Below are positions 1 through 11,509 of a stretch of 64,000 nucleotides of DNA, piece after piece. A program made the position numbers and the translations under genes. The first letter of the stretch is position 1. The number at the start of each line of letters is the position of its first letter. Source of the stretch: Persicaria tinctoria (Eukaryota > Streptophyta > Magnoliopsida > Caryophyllales > Polygonaceae); assembly GCA_037127255.1 (NCBI GenBank), contig JBANSL010000018.1, positions 15,969,175 to 16,033,174 of the forward strand, given 5' to 3'. The notes under the pieces were generated by a model. That model saw only the letters and a list, made by a program, of their open reading frames with translations. It ran no database searches and was not told the DNA's origin.

Positions 1-1654
1 GACGGTTTTCCGGGATATATAGTTTAATGTGATTTTGCAAGAGCACGTTTCGAATATCAATATAAACCCCCTGTTAAATGTCATAAAAAAATACATAAAT
101 ATCATCCAAACCATAGTAACAACCACTACAAATCCATTGTTTAAGTTGACACACCAACATCACATTCGGGGTATATCATATGATATATCAACCTTAAAAC
201 TAAAATGTAAACATGCTAAAACAAAAGTTGTCTCTCATAAAGTAAAACGAAAGTAAGTGCATGGCCACATCTGGGTACATATCTTGATAGATGCTCGAGC
301 TCACCAAATGAAAGTCATCTCTCGATGAGCACATGAAGCATACGTCCAAGGCTTTTTCTTTCCCAAAGAGGCATACTTTAGCCTATAGCTCCTGTAACAA
401 GTTTTAAACATGATATCACAAAGAAATCACATTTCAGATTTCTAAAAAACATATTGAATACTTACGTTGCAACCAATATATGAAAGTAATCATTGAAAAC
501 ATGTGGAATAGACGTTCATCACAAAGAAACGAAAAAGGAACTCGGAGAAGCTGATATGATCATAATTCATAACAGCTGATGAATAAAAAATAAGAACCAA
601 AAGCTAAATGCAGCAGTCGTAAAGAGGCAGAGAACTGCAGTAAATCAAACAAAATCAGGCTATCAAGTATATAAGGCACTGGAAGACAGCTTGTAGCGAA
701 AACCAGTAGAAGACTTACATGACGAGCAAGAATGTAACAGAATTGCTTCTTGCACTGGAAATCACTGCAAGTTGAAAATAGCTGCTTCACATACTGCAAC
801 AAAAAGGATAATTAATTACATTTTCTAATTGGACCTCCACTTGTGTGCAAGTGTTGGTGTGTGTGCAAGTGTTGGTGTGTGAGCAGGCCTTGAGTGGGTG
901 GGTGTGAGAGAGGAAGCTCCTTAGAGAAAGAAGGGTGAATGCGAGCTTTTATAATTAAAGCTGTTGATACAGGAAGTTGCAACTGTAAATGAAATGATAC
1001 AAGAAGACATCTCAAACCAAGACTGCAAGGACAATACAATGAACAACACAATGAGCATTATCAAAGTTGTAAATAGAGGCAAGACCTAAGAACGAGCTAT
1101 TTTCACGTCATTTTCTATCTTTTGCGTTTTGATTGGAGCATTTATGTTTTTAACTCAATAGTCAATACAGGATTGCTTTAGATAGAAACTGTTAATCAAG
1201 TTCGCAAAGGAGGAAAAAATCAAAGTTAGTAAGCATTCAAAATAGATCATCACGAACTAAAGAAAAAGCATAAATTGCCCAAGTCCAACAATTTGATGAA
1301 ATCATATCAAAGTTGGCATCAGGTGCTAGGTGCAGAGAATTCAACAAAAAAAAACAGCAGATAAATTTTTATAGAGATATCAAACCTGTAAATTGTCAAG
1401 AATCAAAGCAATCTGAAGTGCGCTAGCATACTCATTAAAGAAAGCATGAAAACAAAATGACAAAACAAGTGGTCCAGGTGAATATACAGCTGCCATTAAG
1501 ACAACAAACAACAGGTCTTTTCTATAATCAATGTGGAAGCAAGAACAAGAACAATAACAACAGGTCTTTTCTATAATCATGTGTGACCAAAGCCAGAATA
1601 ACAAGATCGGCGTTCTACATTATAATACCACGTAACAGGAAAAGAGTTGGGTCA

Positions 1655-1782
1655 TACATACGTACAAGCAGTGCACACCCCGTACTGATCACATCATAGT
1701 CAGGCTTACTCCACTGGCTTTGTATAAAAGGCATAATTTTGGGCTCCCCTTTTCCAGGTACATTAGCTTCTGAAAGGATAAC
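1655..1782 (-). pseudogene. XRN exoribonuclease-like exon fragment (N-terminal nuclease part)
   Basis: Read on the minus strand from 1782, after a good acceptor (CTTAG), the frame gives VILSEANVPGKGEPKIMPFI. This matches the XRN2/3/4 signature VILSDANVPGEGEHKIMSYI, which lies in the conserved N-terminal domain of 5'-3' exoribonucleases. Downstream the similarity fades (spaced Tyr, Thr and Cys still align with the family's PxYxPNTRHCLYGLD segment), and the Asp-rich catalytic end of that segment is lost. It lies inside the internal region of a CACTA element and close to a second XRN-like fragment at 2116-2435. Because the second fragment comes from a more C-terminal part of XRN yet lies upstream on the same strand, this is a shuffled gene copy and not a working gene. 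Family identification is by recalled motif, not by search. Confidence 0.5.
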
Positions 1783-2115
1783 CTAAGAAGCACAAACATA
1801 AACTGCATAATCAGACATCAATATTCAACCGAGCAGAACTAACAATAGTCAGTTGCCATCCATCAGTTGGCCATCCTTGATGGCATAAACAATTGTTTAG
1901 TCCAAGGGAGTATCATTCACAAAAAGCTTTTAAAATAACTTGATGAAACCCATCAATAGTCCCAAACTCCCAATAAGATGACCAAACTTAGAACTAACAA
2001 GTGGAAATCTATGAAATTCTATGGGCAGTGAAATTTCTCAAGGATATGAAATAAGGATAAATGAGCTGGGTGTTCAATATATGCAGGAACAAAATTAAAA
2101 GGCACAAAGCAATAC

Positions 2116-2435
2116 CTTCTTGGTGGAAGAACTTCCATCAAACTGGTCAAATCGCTCAACTGGGAAGCGTTCTTTGAACTTCTCTTATAGTTGGCCAAGG
2201 AACATAGTGATATGGGTAAAACCTTCTTCGATTAAATGATTAGGCACACTTCTTTTGGGGACGTAAAAGGAAAAAACGTAGATTGCAGGCCATCAGAACG
2301 TTACCAATTCCATGACGTGCAGTACCCCATGAAAATAGTAAAGGACCCAAGATAGTCCTTCAAGATACACTTTCACTTAAGTGCAGAAAAAGATGGTGGG
2401 AAAAAAGTATCAACTTTGATGGCATTGCTGAACAC
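2116..2435 (-). pseudogene. XRN exoribonuclease-like exon fragment (more C-terminal part)
   Basis: The minus-strand reading begins after a TTTTGCAG acceptor at 2436 and ends at an AAG/GTATTG donor. It contains KVYLEGLSWVLYYFHGV, close to the XRN motif YVEGLCWVLRYYYQGV. Further on, in a shifted frame, SLMEVLPPR resembles the QLMxVLPP stretch that follows in XRN proteins. At least one in-frame stop and a frameshift separate the two pieces, so it cannot encode the domain. Paired with the fragment at 1655-1782 it shows XRN exons present in inverted domain order, most simply explained by capture and rearrangement inside the CACTA element. Confidence 0.45.
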
Positions 2436-3479
2436 CTGCAAAAGAAACAGATTAGCACTTAGATCAAAAGAAAAAAGAGTTGTCGAAGTTAAGATTCAAT
2501 AAATGTTTTATATCGCAAGGTTATCCTGATTGGCTGTAATGTCATCTATGAATATGATACTAGCTAACTGACTCTTATAAATGAAATTCCTTCTTTACCT
2601 TAACTTCTGCGCCCGTTCATCTCTTCTTTTTCGATCCTATAAATGAAACTCATTGTATCCATCCTAGCTTGCAATCAAGTTCTTGTTAATTAATCATCCA
2701 ATGTTTTAATGTTTTAAAAAATCCATCCTCTTCTCTTATTTGGCTATGAGATTCTATATATGAATATGATACCAAATTACATTACAAAATTAATACTGTA
2801 TCAAACATCGAATGGCATAAAGTTAGTAAAAAGAACTCAGCAGCAAAACTAAACAGAGAGACCTAGCAATATTGCAGCAATACATATACCATTTTTCACC
2901 TCAAAATACGACATTTTTCACCTCAAAGAGTAAAAAATTCAGCACTTCAATAAAATCAGCAGCAAAATTGCAACAATTCAGTATGATAGCAAACGAGTAA
3001 TACACACACCATACTTCAGCAATTCAGTATGACAAAAAAAGGAGTAAAAAATTCAGCACTTGAATAAACTCAGCAGCACTTGAATAAGCTGAAGCTGCAG
3101 AAACTAGGTCGAAACTACAAAAATGTTGTTCTGTTTGCAAAGAAGCAGCTTGAGTTGGTCATCAGCTTAACCCCCAAATTTTCGGAACCTAAACCCTAAA
3201 ATTCCAAATTCCAAATTACAAGCTTCCAACCATGAACTGGTCTAAATTTCGTACCCAGTTCGCTCATCCCAATCAATATATAATAACCAATTTGAGAAAC
3301 TGAATAGAAATTTCTTACCTTTTCAAAGCTTCTGAAATCGCAGTGCTCTCTCTGAATTGGGGTTTTAAATTCAAGCTCAATTAGGGCCGGCGAGGTTGAG
3401 CGAAGAGGAGGATCGTCGGCGCTTCAATTAGGGTCGGTGAAGAGGAGGCTGAGCGAAGAGGAGCGAAGGCGATTAGGGC

Positions 3480-3830
3480 CGCCACAGACCCCGACGAATT
3501 GGCGTGGAGAGGAGCGATTAGGGTCGGTGAAGAGGAGGCCGACGAATGGCGTGGAGAGGAGCGATTAGGGTCGGTGAAGAGGAGGCCGGCGACTGGCATG
3601 GAGAGGAGCGAAGGCGAGGCTGAGGGCCGGCGACTGGAGTGGGGAGGAGCGAAGGCGAGGTTGAGGGCCTCCGACTGGAGTGGAGAGGAGCGAAGGCGAT
3701 GCTGAGGGCCGCCGACTGGAGTGGAGAGGAGCGAAGGCGAGGCGCGCTGAGGGTCGCCAGAGGGCCGTCGACTGGAGTGGAGAGGAGCGAAGGCGAGGCG
3801 CGCTGAGGGTCGCCAGAGGGCCGCCACAGG
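3480..3830. repeat. GC-rich minisatellite in a captured first exon
   Basis: About eight imperfect copies of a unit of roughly 40-50 bp are visible, each carrying GGAGAGGAGCGA followed by variants of AGGCGAGGCTGAGGGCCG and a GACTGGAGTG segment. The block is far more GC-rich than its surroundings and is open in several frames on both strands. That openness follows from the repeat and is not evidence of a protein. On the minus strand it runs toward a sequence that looks like a 5' UTR ending in a donor near 3319 (AAAGGTAAGAAA), so it may have been the first exon of the captured XRN-like gene. Confidence 0.7.
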
Positions 3831-3894
3831 CGAACTGTGTTTCGAGGGTTTGGTTTGGCTGGGAGAGACCGTACAGTGAGCGTTAAACAATTAA

Positions 3895-4195
3895 TTTTTT
3901 TTATGCCGGATATTTATATTTGGTATAAACAATGTCTAGGTAATTTTATTCGATTTTTTAAGCCGGATTCCCATATTATATATGCAGGATAAAAAATTTG
4001 GCACGCCCGGCATAAATAACTAGGGTCATTTAATATTCCGTTGTCATTTATGCCGGACATAAATAGTAATATCCGGCATATATGTATTTTTCAGTATTTA
4101 AGAGAATAAAATTAAACTATTTTAAGGCTTTTATTTCGCAAATTTTACCTCCGGCATAAATAATTATGTAATAAAATCTCAATTTTGTACTAGTG
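3895..4195. mobile_element. CACTA (En/Spm-like) DNA transposon, right terminus
   Basis: The sequence ends in ...GTACTAGTG at 4195, the reverse complement of a CACTAGTAC terminus. The last 300 bp carry at least six copies, in both orientations, of the short subterminal motif ATGCCGGA/TCCGGCAT (about 3903, 3960, 4009, 4054, 4071 and 4151). A 5'-CACTA end with clustered subterminal repeats is diagnostic of CACTA elements. No matching left terminus occurs in the window, so the element probably extends beyond position 1, and the XRN-like fragments and minisatellite lie inside it. No transposase gene is visible here. Confidence 0.75.
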
Positions 4196-4199
4196 CATG

Positions 4200-4400
4200 T
4201 ACACAAATCTGGGTCATTGAATTAAGAATATCAACGGATGAGATTAAAAGTAACTTCTGATTATTCGATGGTATTGAGAGATTATTCAGTAGAATGAAAT
4301 TATTCAGTGGTATTGGGCGATTATTCGGTAGAATAAAATTTACATTTTTTACAGATGAATAATTACGTGAAAAGAGATGAATAATCATGAACAAATAGAT
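4200..4400. repeat. Short direct repeats of TTATTCRGTAGAA type (MITE-like)
   Basis: Six or more copies of a motif close to GATTATTCGGTAGAAT, and of the relative GATGAATAAT, occur in 200 bp. The same motif family (ATTATTCGGTGAAATG) makes up the MITE at 19918-20400, so the two loci probably belong to related element families. No clear terminal inverted repeat is seen here. Confidence 0.45.
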
Positions 4401-4458
4401 GAATAATTTCTGAGTACATGATACACGTTAAGGGTTGAGTACACCGGAACCAACCCCT

Positions 4459-4585
4459 ATATACCCTTATATATATATATATATACCCCTATATACCCTT
4501 ATATATATATATACCCTTATATATATATATACCCTTATATATATATACCCCTATATACCCTTATATATATATATATATATATAGA
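4459..4585. repeat. AT-rich microsatellite, CCCTATATACCC/(TA)n
   Basis: Alternating runs of TA dinucleotides are separated by ACCCCTATATACCCTT blocks repeated four to five times. This is a simple-sequence array with no coding content. Confidence 0.85.
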
Positions 4586-4795
4586 GGAAAGAATTCTGGC
4601 GAAAGAATTCTGGCGAGCGAGCTTTAACCGGCGGCATTCGATCTTACAGATGAGATCTAAAAAAACCAAAATTGTTGTAAATATCAAGACATCAGGTAGA
4701 GTGGCAAAGGTGTGTAACAACTATTCCGGGATGGCTCAATCGGAAAGGAAAGGACTTGTGTGTACGTAGTACGTATACATAGGTAACTGAAGTCC

Positions 4796-4985
4796 GTTGG
4801 GACTCGAGATTGGGGGTCGTGTGTGCACACGTGCGCCCTTGCGCTAATAGCATAACACATAAGCCGAGTGAGGTTCCATCCTAAAACCAATTGCTATTAG
4901 GAGGAGTAACCCACTAGCTTATATACTATGACTTCTTTGTTTGTATAATCGATGTGGGACTCTTTGTCTCTTCACATTCTCAACA
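4796..4985 (-). mobile_element. Solo LTR of a TRIM-like retrotransposon, diverged
   Basis: On the minus strand it starts TGTTGAGAATGTGAAGAGAC and runs through GTCCCACATCGAT and CAATTGGTTTTAGGATGGAA to the CACACGACCCCCAATC segment. These blocks occur in the same order in the better preserved TRIM at 32673-33008. No primer-binding site or second LTR is found next to it, so it is best read as a solo or truncated LTR. Confidence 0.6.
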
Positions 4986-5643
4986 ATAGGTCCCCGGTTC
5001 GAACTCCGTATGACCGCTCTTTATTTATCAAATTCAAGATAAATGTTTATCAGCCACTCTGTTGTCTAATCGAATACGAGCTACTTTATCGATTAACAAC
5101 AATACATGACATATATAATAAATATGACTTGTATATTGTTTACAGTAATAAAATAGCAAAATGACCTTACCTATTACTGTATAAAGTATTACAACAAACA
5201 AATTAAAAAAAATTAGCAATTCAAAACAAACCGTACAAAAATTAAAGAAGAGCTTGTTTGTATTGTACCACATGTAATTTATGAATTCAAAACATAACCT
5301 AAAGGGAAGTTATAAGTAGAAGCTGTTTTGGATTGCAACATGTCGTTGGAAGAATGCAAACACGAAAGCTGAAAGAGGGGTATGCATTGCATACAATATA
5401 CTAACATACAAATAAATGCATTTACTCCTCTCCCCTCCCCTCCCCTCCCCTCCCTATATTAAATTCTCAAACCCCTCCAATCCAACCCCTAATTTAATAC
5501 TCAAATTCACTCCTCTCCCATGATCCCCTCCCATCTAAGCTTATAGCCTTATAGTCATAGTGGTCCTATCTACCCTCCCATCTCCCTCATTTACATCCTC
5601 CCTCCCTCCCTCCCTGCAATTTCATTTCATTTCACATCGATCA
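4986..5643. promoter_or_regulatory. Upstream region of the OVATE family gene
   Basis: The region is AT-rich up to about 5420. It then changes to a pyrimidine-rich tract with CTCCCCTCCC repeats (5427-5455), a TATA-like CTATATTAAAT just after it, and more CCCTCC repeats directly before the start codon. Pyrimidine patches near the start site are common in plant core promoters and 5' UTRs. The transcription start cannot be fixed from sequence alone. Confidence 0.4.
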
Positions 5644-6390
5644 ATGGGGATGAAGGTGAAGCTCTCCCCTTCCTTCCTCAGCCCCAAACACTACTTGCAC
5701 TCCTCCCCCGCCGTCGCCAATGACGTCTTCAAGACCCTCAACTCCGTCTACTTCGACGATTCCTCCGAAGACGACGACCCTGGCGAGGAGGAGGAGGAGG
5801 ATAATGTCATCGAGTCAATCGTCCGAGGGGCCTGCTCCGGGACATCCCGCCTCCTCTTTGAGCCGTCAACGGCCAAGGCCATCTCAGAGTCAGTACCTCC
5901 AGCAGCAACTCCAGAAGAAGAAGAAGAAGAAGAAGTGGGGCCCGGGCCGTTCAAGGAGAGCGTGGTGATGGCGATGGAGTCGGAGGATCCGTACATGGAC
6001 TTCCGGCGGTCAATGGAGGAGATGATGGAGACCCAACACGGCCTCCTCAAAGACTGGGCCTGCTTAGAGGACCTCCTCGCCTGGTACCTCAAAGTTAACG
6101 GCAAGACCACCCACGCCTACATCGTCGCCGCCTTCGTCGATTTGCTCGTCAAGTACTCGCCTTCCTCGTCTTCTTCTTCTTGCTCCGGTGTCCTAAACTC
6201 CCCTAAATTGAATCACCAAGGATGCAGCAGTAGCAGCTGCAGCACAAGCAGGAGCTCGACTTCGCGATCTACCTCTTGTGCTTGCGTTTGCGGAGATCAT
6301 CATCATCGTCTTCGTCGAATGGGAAACAAGTCTACCACTTCTTTCTCCTCTGCTGCTTCTTCTTTCTCCAATTGTGATGTCCATGATTGA
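5644..6390 (+). CDS. OVATE family protein (transcriptional repressor)
   Basis: This is an intronless gene for a 248-residue protein. Residues 103-169 form the OVATE (DUF623) domain: FKESVVMAMESEDPYMDF, then WACLEDLLAWYLKVNGK and HAYIVAAFVDLL, which is the full family signature. Before it lie acidic runs (residues 48-53 and 91-97) and after it a Ser- and Cys-rich low-complexity tail. OVATE proteins act in the nucleus and cytoplasm as repressors and partners of TALE homeodomain and TRM proteins in organ-shape and cell-wall control. I chose the ATG at 5644 (MGMKVKL, the usual family opening). The frame is open 28 codons further upstream, but that part begins at a non-ATG codon in a pyrimidine-rich leader. 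Length and single exon fit the family; the closest class is probably the OFP13/15/16/18-like group, but I cannot name the orthologue. Confidence 0.92.
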   Translation: MGMKVKLSPSFLSPKHYLHSSPAVANDVFKTLNSVYFDDSSEDDDPGEEEEEDNVIESIVRGACSGTSRLLFEPSTAKAISESVPPAATPEEEEEEEVGPGPFKESVVMAMESEDPYMDFRRSMEEMMETQHGLLKDWACLEDLLAWYLKVNGKTTHAYIVAAFVDLLVKYSPSSSSSSCSGVLNSPKLNHQGCSSSSCSTSRSSTSRSTSCACVCGDHHHRLRRMGNKSTTSFSSAASSFSNCDVHD

Positions 6391-8744
6391 GGAGCTAACT
6401 TAAAGCCTATTTTACTTTGATTAATTCCTTGTCTTGATTTAGGTGAGATTTACTCGACCCACTACCCACTCATCCATCACCCGGTTTTTTTTCATTTCAA
6501 GTTTTCACTTGATTTGTATCGGGGACGGGTAATTTCCAGCCCTAATGTATGACATATATATGAGCTGGCCATATATATGGTTGATTCAGTTGGTTCTTTG
6601 TTGGGTTGTTTTGATTTGGACTTTTGTATAGTAACATAGAGAAAACTTATGAAGTGAGATTATTGAATTTAATGGTTATTATATTATGACATGGACTATC
6701 ACCTTCTCCAAATATTGCCTTTTTTTTAATATATTTTTTTACAAGTGATGATTTAATTAGGTGGTCTGGTGTCAGTTGAATCTGGTATTGGATGAGAGTC
6801 TGAAACTCTGGATTCTTACCTTGGTTGAAGTCGACCAAAGCAATACGTTACAATGTTAATTTTTCGGAAAATATGATTGAAGGACACCATCTTAAAAGAC
6901 TAAAACATAAGAGTGACGTTGGAGATCAACATCTCAATTTTTCGATATTTTCTTGATGAGGGGAGGTTGTCTTTTAATTTGAATTAAGAGTTTGATCTCT
7001 TATTTATTGAATTGTACCTCTTATTTGTCATTTGACTCCAACTTCACCTATCAATTCTGGCTTTAGTTAGTTAAAAAGTTCAATCTTGACCTTAAGGTTT
7101 GGATTTGAGACCCCTTATTTATTGACTTGTACCTCTTTACTGCTTAAATTAATTAAATTCAATGTTCATTTTGAATTCGACATGCTGAATTTTGGGTTTG
7201 GATCATTTACAATGTTACAGGCAAAATAATTTCGATACATGGGTTAAAAAGTTCATTCCTAAGGTAAAAATCTCATAATATATACATATAGTATTATAGT
7301 ATGTAGACTTCTGTCACACAAACCGAGTGGGCTCCGGTTCCATCCTAAAACCAATTGACATTAGACCCACTTACGTACAAGGCATTATATTTTCCACATG
7401 AAATGCTATCCCACATCATATTCTCAACATACGACACAAGAATCACGTACAATTGAGAACACATACAACATAATATTGCACCATATGGAATAGATTATTT
7501 GTGAACATCTCTTACGGTATAACATGTGAACGAATCTGAAGCATTGAACGCTTGAGATTTACATAATGTTTTGAAGAGAAAAACTATTCGTTTGTAACAA
7601 CATGATTATTCGTACATAATTCATACGAATAATTTTCATATGAAAAAACTATTAATACATATGAATAATTATACTATGTCAAAAGAATATATAATTATGT
7701 TGTTAACTATAAATAATCACACCAGATTCATATATCCTCTTGGAACATACTCCTGTATGTTAGTATGTTACCAATATATCCAAGCAATTGCAAGGTTAAT
7801 TTGTGTCTGTAATTTACTTGAAATAAGATCCTACATATTTTTGAGCTAAACCCCTTTGAGCAAGATTTCAAACAGGACCAGACACAAATACACACATGCA
7901 CAAAAAGTTACATAAAAGCTTTAGGCACCAAAAATTGAAGTAAAATTAAAAGAGGGTAAAGAATAATTCAGTATAATTATGCAAAAAGGTCAGAAGAGGG
8001 AGGGACACAGTAGAAAATTGATTACAGCAAAATAATATGTATAGTCAAACAAGGCAAGGTAAAGGCATTGCCTGATCTGCCCGCCTAACAGCAGTGGATT
8101 GCTACACTGCAACTCTACAAGGCGTTGCATAATGATGCAATTTCACCGCCACCTCTTTAATGCCCAATATTCTTGTCAAAACATTTTGTCAGTTCACTTT
8201 TTATGCTCAGTTTTGTTTTCACTAATTTTTACCATTTAGTTCCGATTTGGTTGCGTTTAGTTGCCACTGCAAGTGTAGCCTTGGTTATACTATTTTAAGG
8301 GTTAAAGAGATCATGTATCATGTGGCCTAATTAAGCAGTCTAAGCTTATGGGGTAGTTTATAAGAATTATGATCTAGTGTGGAGGAAAAAGGTATACGAT
8401 AGATTACATAGATCTCCTCATGTATAGTGGGCTAAAAGCCCGTTAAGGCCCAATACTTTTATAACCTATATATATATTTATCAATGAATGGAAACCTTTA
8501 AGGAGGACTTTACATTAATCTTTGGATCTTACAGTATAGACCCTAGACAAATGCGAAGATCACAAAGAAAACAAAGGCACAAGACATGGACAAATAAATC
8601 TAAATACCATTGCTTGAATAATACATCTTCTCTAGTTCTCTCGGTCCATTTCCAATCACAGCTAATGCAAAAGTAATTTTACGGATTGATGGCAGGGAAT
8701 TTGGACTGAATTTGTAATGTACTTTGTTAGATTATGTTTGAATT
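6391..8744. other. Intergenic, AT-rich
   Basis: After the OFP 3' UTR no gene is recognisable. It contains a TRIM-like LTR remnant at 7316-7436 and repeated GAATAATT motifs at about 7590-7670 resembling the 4200-4400 repeat. Near 8420-8500 there is a stretch with GGGCTAAAAGCCCGTTAAGGCCC, the kind of site-II-like motif (GGGCC/AGCCC) seen in some plant promoters, but no gene follows it. Confidence 0.5.
7316..7436 (-). mobile_element. TRIM-like LTR remnant
   Basis: Minus-strand TGTTGAGAATATGATGTGGGA, then GTCAATTGGTTTTAGGATGG and AACCGGAGCCCACTCGGTTTG, match the 4796-4985 and 32673-33008 LTRs block by block, with internal deletions. It is a third decayed copy of the same family in the window. 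Confidence 0.5.
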
Positions 8745-8760
8745 GGACTGGCAAGATGTA

Positions 8761-9160
8761 TAAAGGACAAGTTGAGGGAATCTAGGCTTAGATGGTTTGG
8801 GCATGTGCGTAGAAGAGTGCTAGATGCTCCAGTACACAGATGTGATCTTCTTCCGATAGAGCGTTTGCGGCGTATGAGAGGTCGACCTAAGAAGTCCTGG
8901 AGGGAGGTTATCAGGCGCGATCTTACTTTGTTACACATACCCGAGGGTTTAACGAGTGATCGCATATAGTAGAGAGAGGCTATCAGGGTCAACTAGGCTA
9001 GACTGATCCTTCCGAGATAGTATCCTTTTTATGAGCTCTACTCCTCTAGTTCTATTTCTCCTAATGGTGTGTCATGTATTGTATGGAAAAGAGAGCGTAC
9101 AATGGGACTCTCCAGACCCTGCTCTAGACGTGATATATTGGACTTGTTGTTGTTATTGTT
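8761..9160 (+). mobile_element. RTE-type LINE, 5'-truncated 3' end with (TTG)n tail
   Basis: The plus-strand frame 8767-8968 encodes LRWFGHVRRRVLDAPVHRC ... MRGRPKKSWREVIRRDL, the C-terminal tail typical of plant RTE-clade LINE polyproteins. The 3' UTR-like sequence then ends in TTGTTGTTGTTATTG. The tail is interrupted at 9161 by an L1 LINE and resumes at 12552-12578. Flanking GGACTGGCAAGATGTA (8745-8760) and GGACCGGCAAGATGTA (12579-12594) form a 16-bp target-site duplication differing at one base. The reverse transcriptase and endonuclease regions are absent. Confidence 0.8.
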
Positions 9161-9192
9161 TTGTTTTTTTTTTTGAGAAAGAGCCAACTGGC

Positions 9193-11509
9193 TTAGTGAT
9201 TAATATCTAAGAGCAATTGTTCAGACACTGTAATTGGTAATGCTAAATAGCTAAAAAATAAACTAGAATGTGAAGACCTATAAGCAGCTAAAGCATGGGC
9301 CACTTTATTGCCTTCCCGCCGGACATGACGCCAAATAACCTCCATTGCACTAGTCGCGAGTCCACGAGCCGCATCGATCAAATGTTTCAGCTCCCCCCGG
9401 CCGTTGTATCCTTTCCTTAGCTTCGCTACTAGCGCTAAACAGTATGCCTCAACGATCAGCCTTGTAAAGCCCCTTTCCCGCGCTACCTCAATAGCCCACA
9501 GGACCGCCTGCACCTCCGCCACTTCGACCGTCGTGGTGAATTCGATTCTTCTGCATCCCGCAAGCAGCATCTCCCCCCGCTCATTCCTTCCCACAATGCC
9601 CAACCCCGAACCTCGATCTTCAAAGACCGCGGCATCGCAATTAAGCTTTATGAAACCGGCTCCCGGTGGTGTCCAGGCAGCCTCCCCTGGTCGCTCTTCC
9701 AGCCGCGTGACACTTCCTCCTACAACAATGGTCCGTTGTCCCCTGAGTACATCCTCAACCCCCTGTCTCACTTCCATCGGATCAATGATCTTCCCCTCGA
9801 AAATGTGTTTGTTTCGAACTTCCCACGCCTTCCACATCGTCACAGCCCCACCGGCGTTGCTCCTCTGAGTTCAGCTCCGTAAACACCCGCACAAATGTGT
9901 CCAGCAACGGCTTCTCACCCCATCCCCGCACCAAGGCCTCCTTCTGCTTCCATGCTTTCCTCACTCCACGACATTCAAACATAGCATGAAACTCGTCCTC
10001 CCTTCTACCACACAAATCGCAACATTCATCTTCCACTATCTTCCTCTTAAACAGATTGGTCTTGCAAGGTAACACCCCCCTAACAGCCCTCCAAACAAAG
10101 GTCCTAACTCGAGGCAATATGTTCAACTTCCACATTTTCTTCCAAGCTCTCCCCACTACGTTACCTTCCGCTTGTTCTGGCCTTCCTTCCCCTTCTAACC
10201 TCTCCTCCATTAACATATGATAAGCAGACCTTACCGAGAAGAAGCCGCCCTTATCATACGCCCAAACTTGCTCATCCTCATTGAAAGGGCTGACCAACCG
10301 CATTCAGAGCACCAACTCAGCATCACATGGTAGCAGCAAGGACCGAACCAAGCCTTCATTCCACATATTTCGGCTCCAGTCAATCAAATCCAGCACCCGC
10401 AGCCCAGGATCCCCACCGTGTAGGTTGCCTAGAACCCGAAAGCTCTTTGGACGTGGAATCCATCTGTCCTCCCACACATTCACATTCACACCATTCCCTA
10501 TTGCCCAAACAAGACCCTTCTTAAGCACCTCCTGTCCACTTAGAATACTTCTCCATGTATAGCTCGGATTGTATCCACAAGTCGCCTCTAGGAATGATGA
10601 ATTCGGAAAATACCTCGCTTTCAGCAGCCGCGCTACTAAAGATAAAGGGTTTTGAATTAATCTCCACCCTTGTCTCGCTAACAACGCGTTATTAAACAGC
10701 TCAAGATCACGAAACCCAAGTCCCCCTTTCTCCTTTGTCATACCCATCCTCTTCCAACTCATCCAGTGTACCTTCTTGTTTCGGTCATCCCCACCCCACC
10801 AGAACTTGCACATAATCTGTTCCAACTCCTCGCAGAAACCAACCGGCAGTTTGAAGCACGACATCGCATAAGTAGGGATCGCCTGTGCTATAGACTTGAT
10901 TAAAACCTCTTTCCCCGCACTAGAGAGGCACTTCTCTTTCCAACCTTTAACCTTTTTCCAAACCCGCTCCTTTATCTGTGTAAAGATAACTTTCTTCGAT
11001 CTTCCCACCATTGTCGGAAGGCCTAGATAGCGCTCATGCTTCTCCACCTCCCTAATTCCCAGTAGCTCAGATAATTCCTGCCTCCGACCCACATCTACAT
11101 TCTTACTAAATGAAAGTTCAGATTTAGAGAAATTCACCTGTTGGCCTGATTCTTTTCCATAAATATGGAGGATTTTGACAATTTCAGCACTCTGTTGACA
11201 GGTAGCTCTCGTAAATAGAACACAGTCATCTGCAAAGAAAAGATGTGAGACCCTAGGAGCCGTCGGTGCTATCCGAATCCCTTCAATTCTCCCTTGCCTC
11301 TCACTTTCGTGCAACCACCCAGACAAACCTTCCGCGCACAACAGAAACAAGTACGGTGACAACGGATCCCCCTGCCTCAAACCTCTTCTTGGGCTAAAGG
11401 CTTGTGACGGCGAACCATCCCACAACACCGAGAATGTCACTGTTGTAACGCATTTCATGATCAGCGCCACCCATTCCTCCGCAAACCCTTGTCTTCTCAT
11501 GCTATGCTC
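9193..11509 (-). pseudogene. L1 polyprotein: RT C-terminal half, zf-RVT, RNase H
   Basis: The RT part (11509-10307) contains the LRQGDPLSPYLFLLCAEG motif and the catalytic FADD box (VSHLFFADDCVLF). The zf-RVT region follows at 10303-9930 (WKLNILPRVRTFVWR, then CDLCGRREDEFHAMFEC). The RNase H domain lies at 9660-9240 (NCDAAVFEDRGSGLGIVGR, then VEVAEVQAVLWAI). A TGA at 10304-10306 interrupts the frame between RT and zf-RVT, and a frameshift between about 9850 and 9800 separates zf-RVT from RNase H. The usual ESDC motif of RNase H reads EAYC, so a catalytic Asp is replaced by Tyr through a one-base change. The copy is therefore dead, but its damage is light, which suggests a moderately young insertion. 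Confidence 0.9.

Larger units (their letters stand above)
1..3380. other. Interior of the CACTA element: AT-rich, exon scraps, no intact gene
   Basis: Apart from the XRN-like pieces the stretch is AT-rich with stops in all frames. Two more minus-strand segments look like isolated exons. At about 700-785 a frame (YVKQLFSTCSDFQCKKQF) follows a TGCAG acceptor and ends at a CAT/GTAAGT donor; at about 1387-1480 a frame (EYASALQIALILDNLQ) ends at CAG/GTTTGA. I do not recognise either. They may be further exons of a captured transcript. Confidence 0.4.

Noticed and set aside
3381..3890. 169-codon open frame on the minus strand rich in Ser, Pro and Leu
   Set aside because: It follows from the GC-rich minisatellite, which is open in several frames on both strands; the peptide simply repeats with the DNA unit.
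4796..4985. Cassandra-type TRIM with 5S rRNA promoter
   Set aside because: No 5S rRNA internal control region was found in any of the three LTR copies.
4985..5020. tRNA suggested by CCGGTTCGAACTCCG
   Set aside because: Only a B-box-like string; no cloverleaf can be formed with the flanking DNA.
5560..5643. Longer N-terminus for the OVATE protein
   Set aside because: It begins at a non-ATG codon in a pyrimidine-rich leader; the MGMKVKL start at 5644 fits the family.
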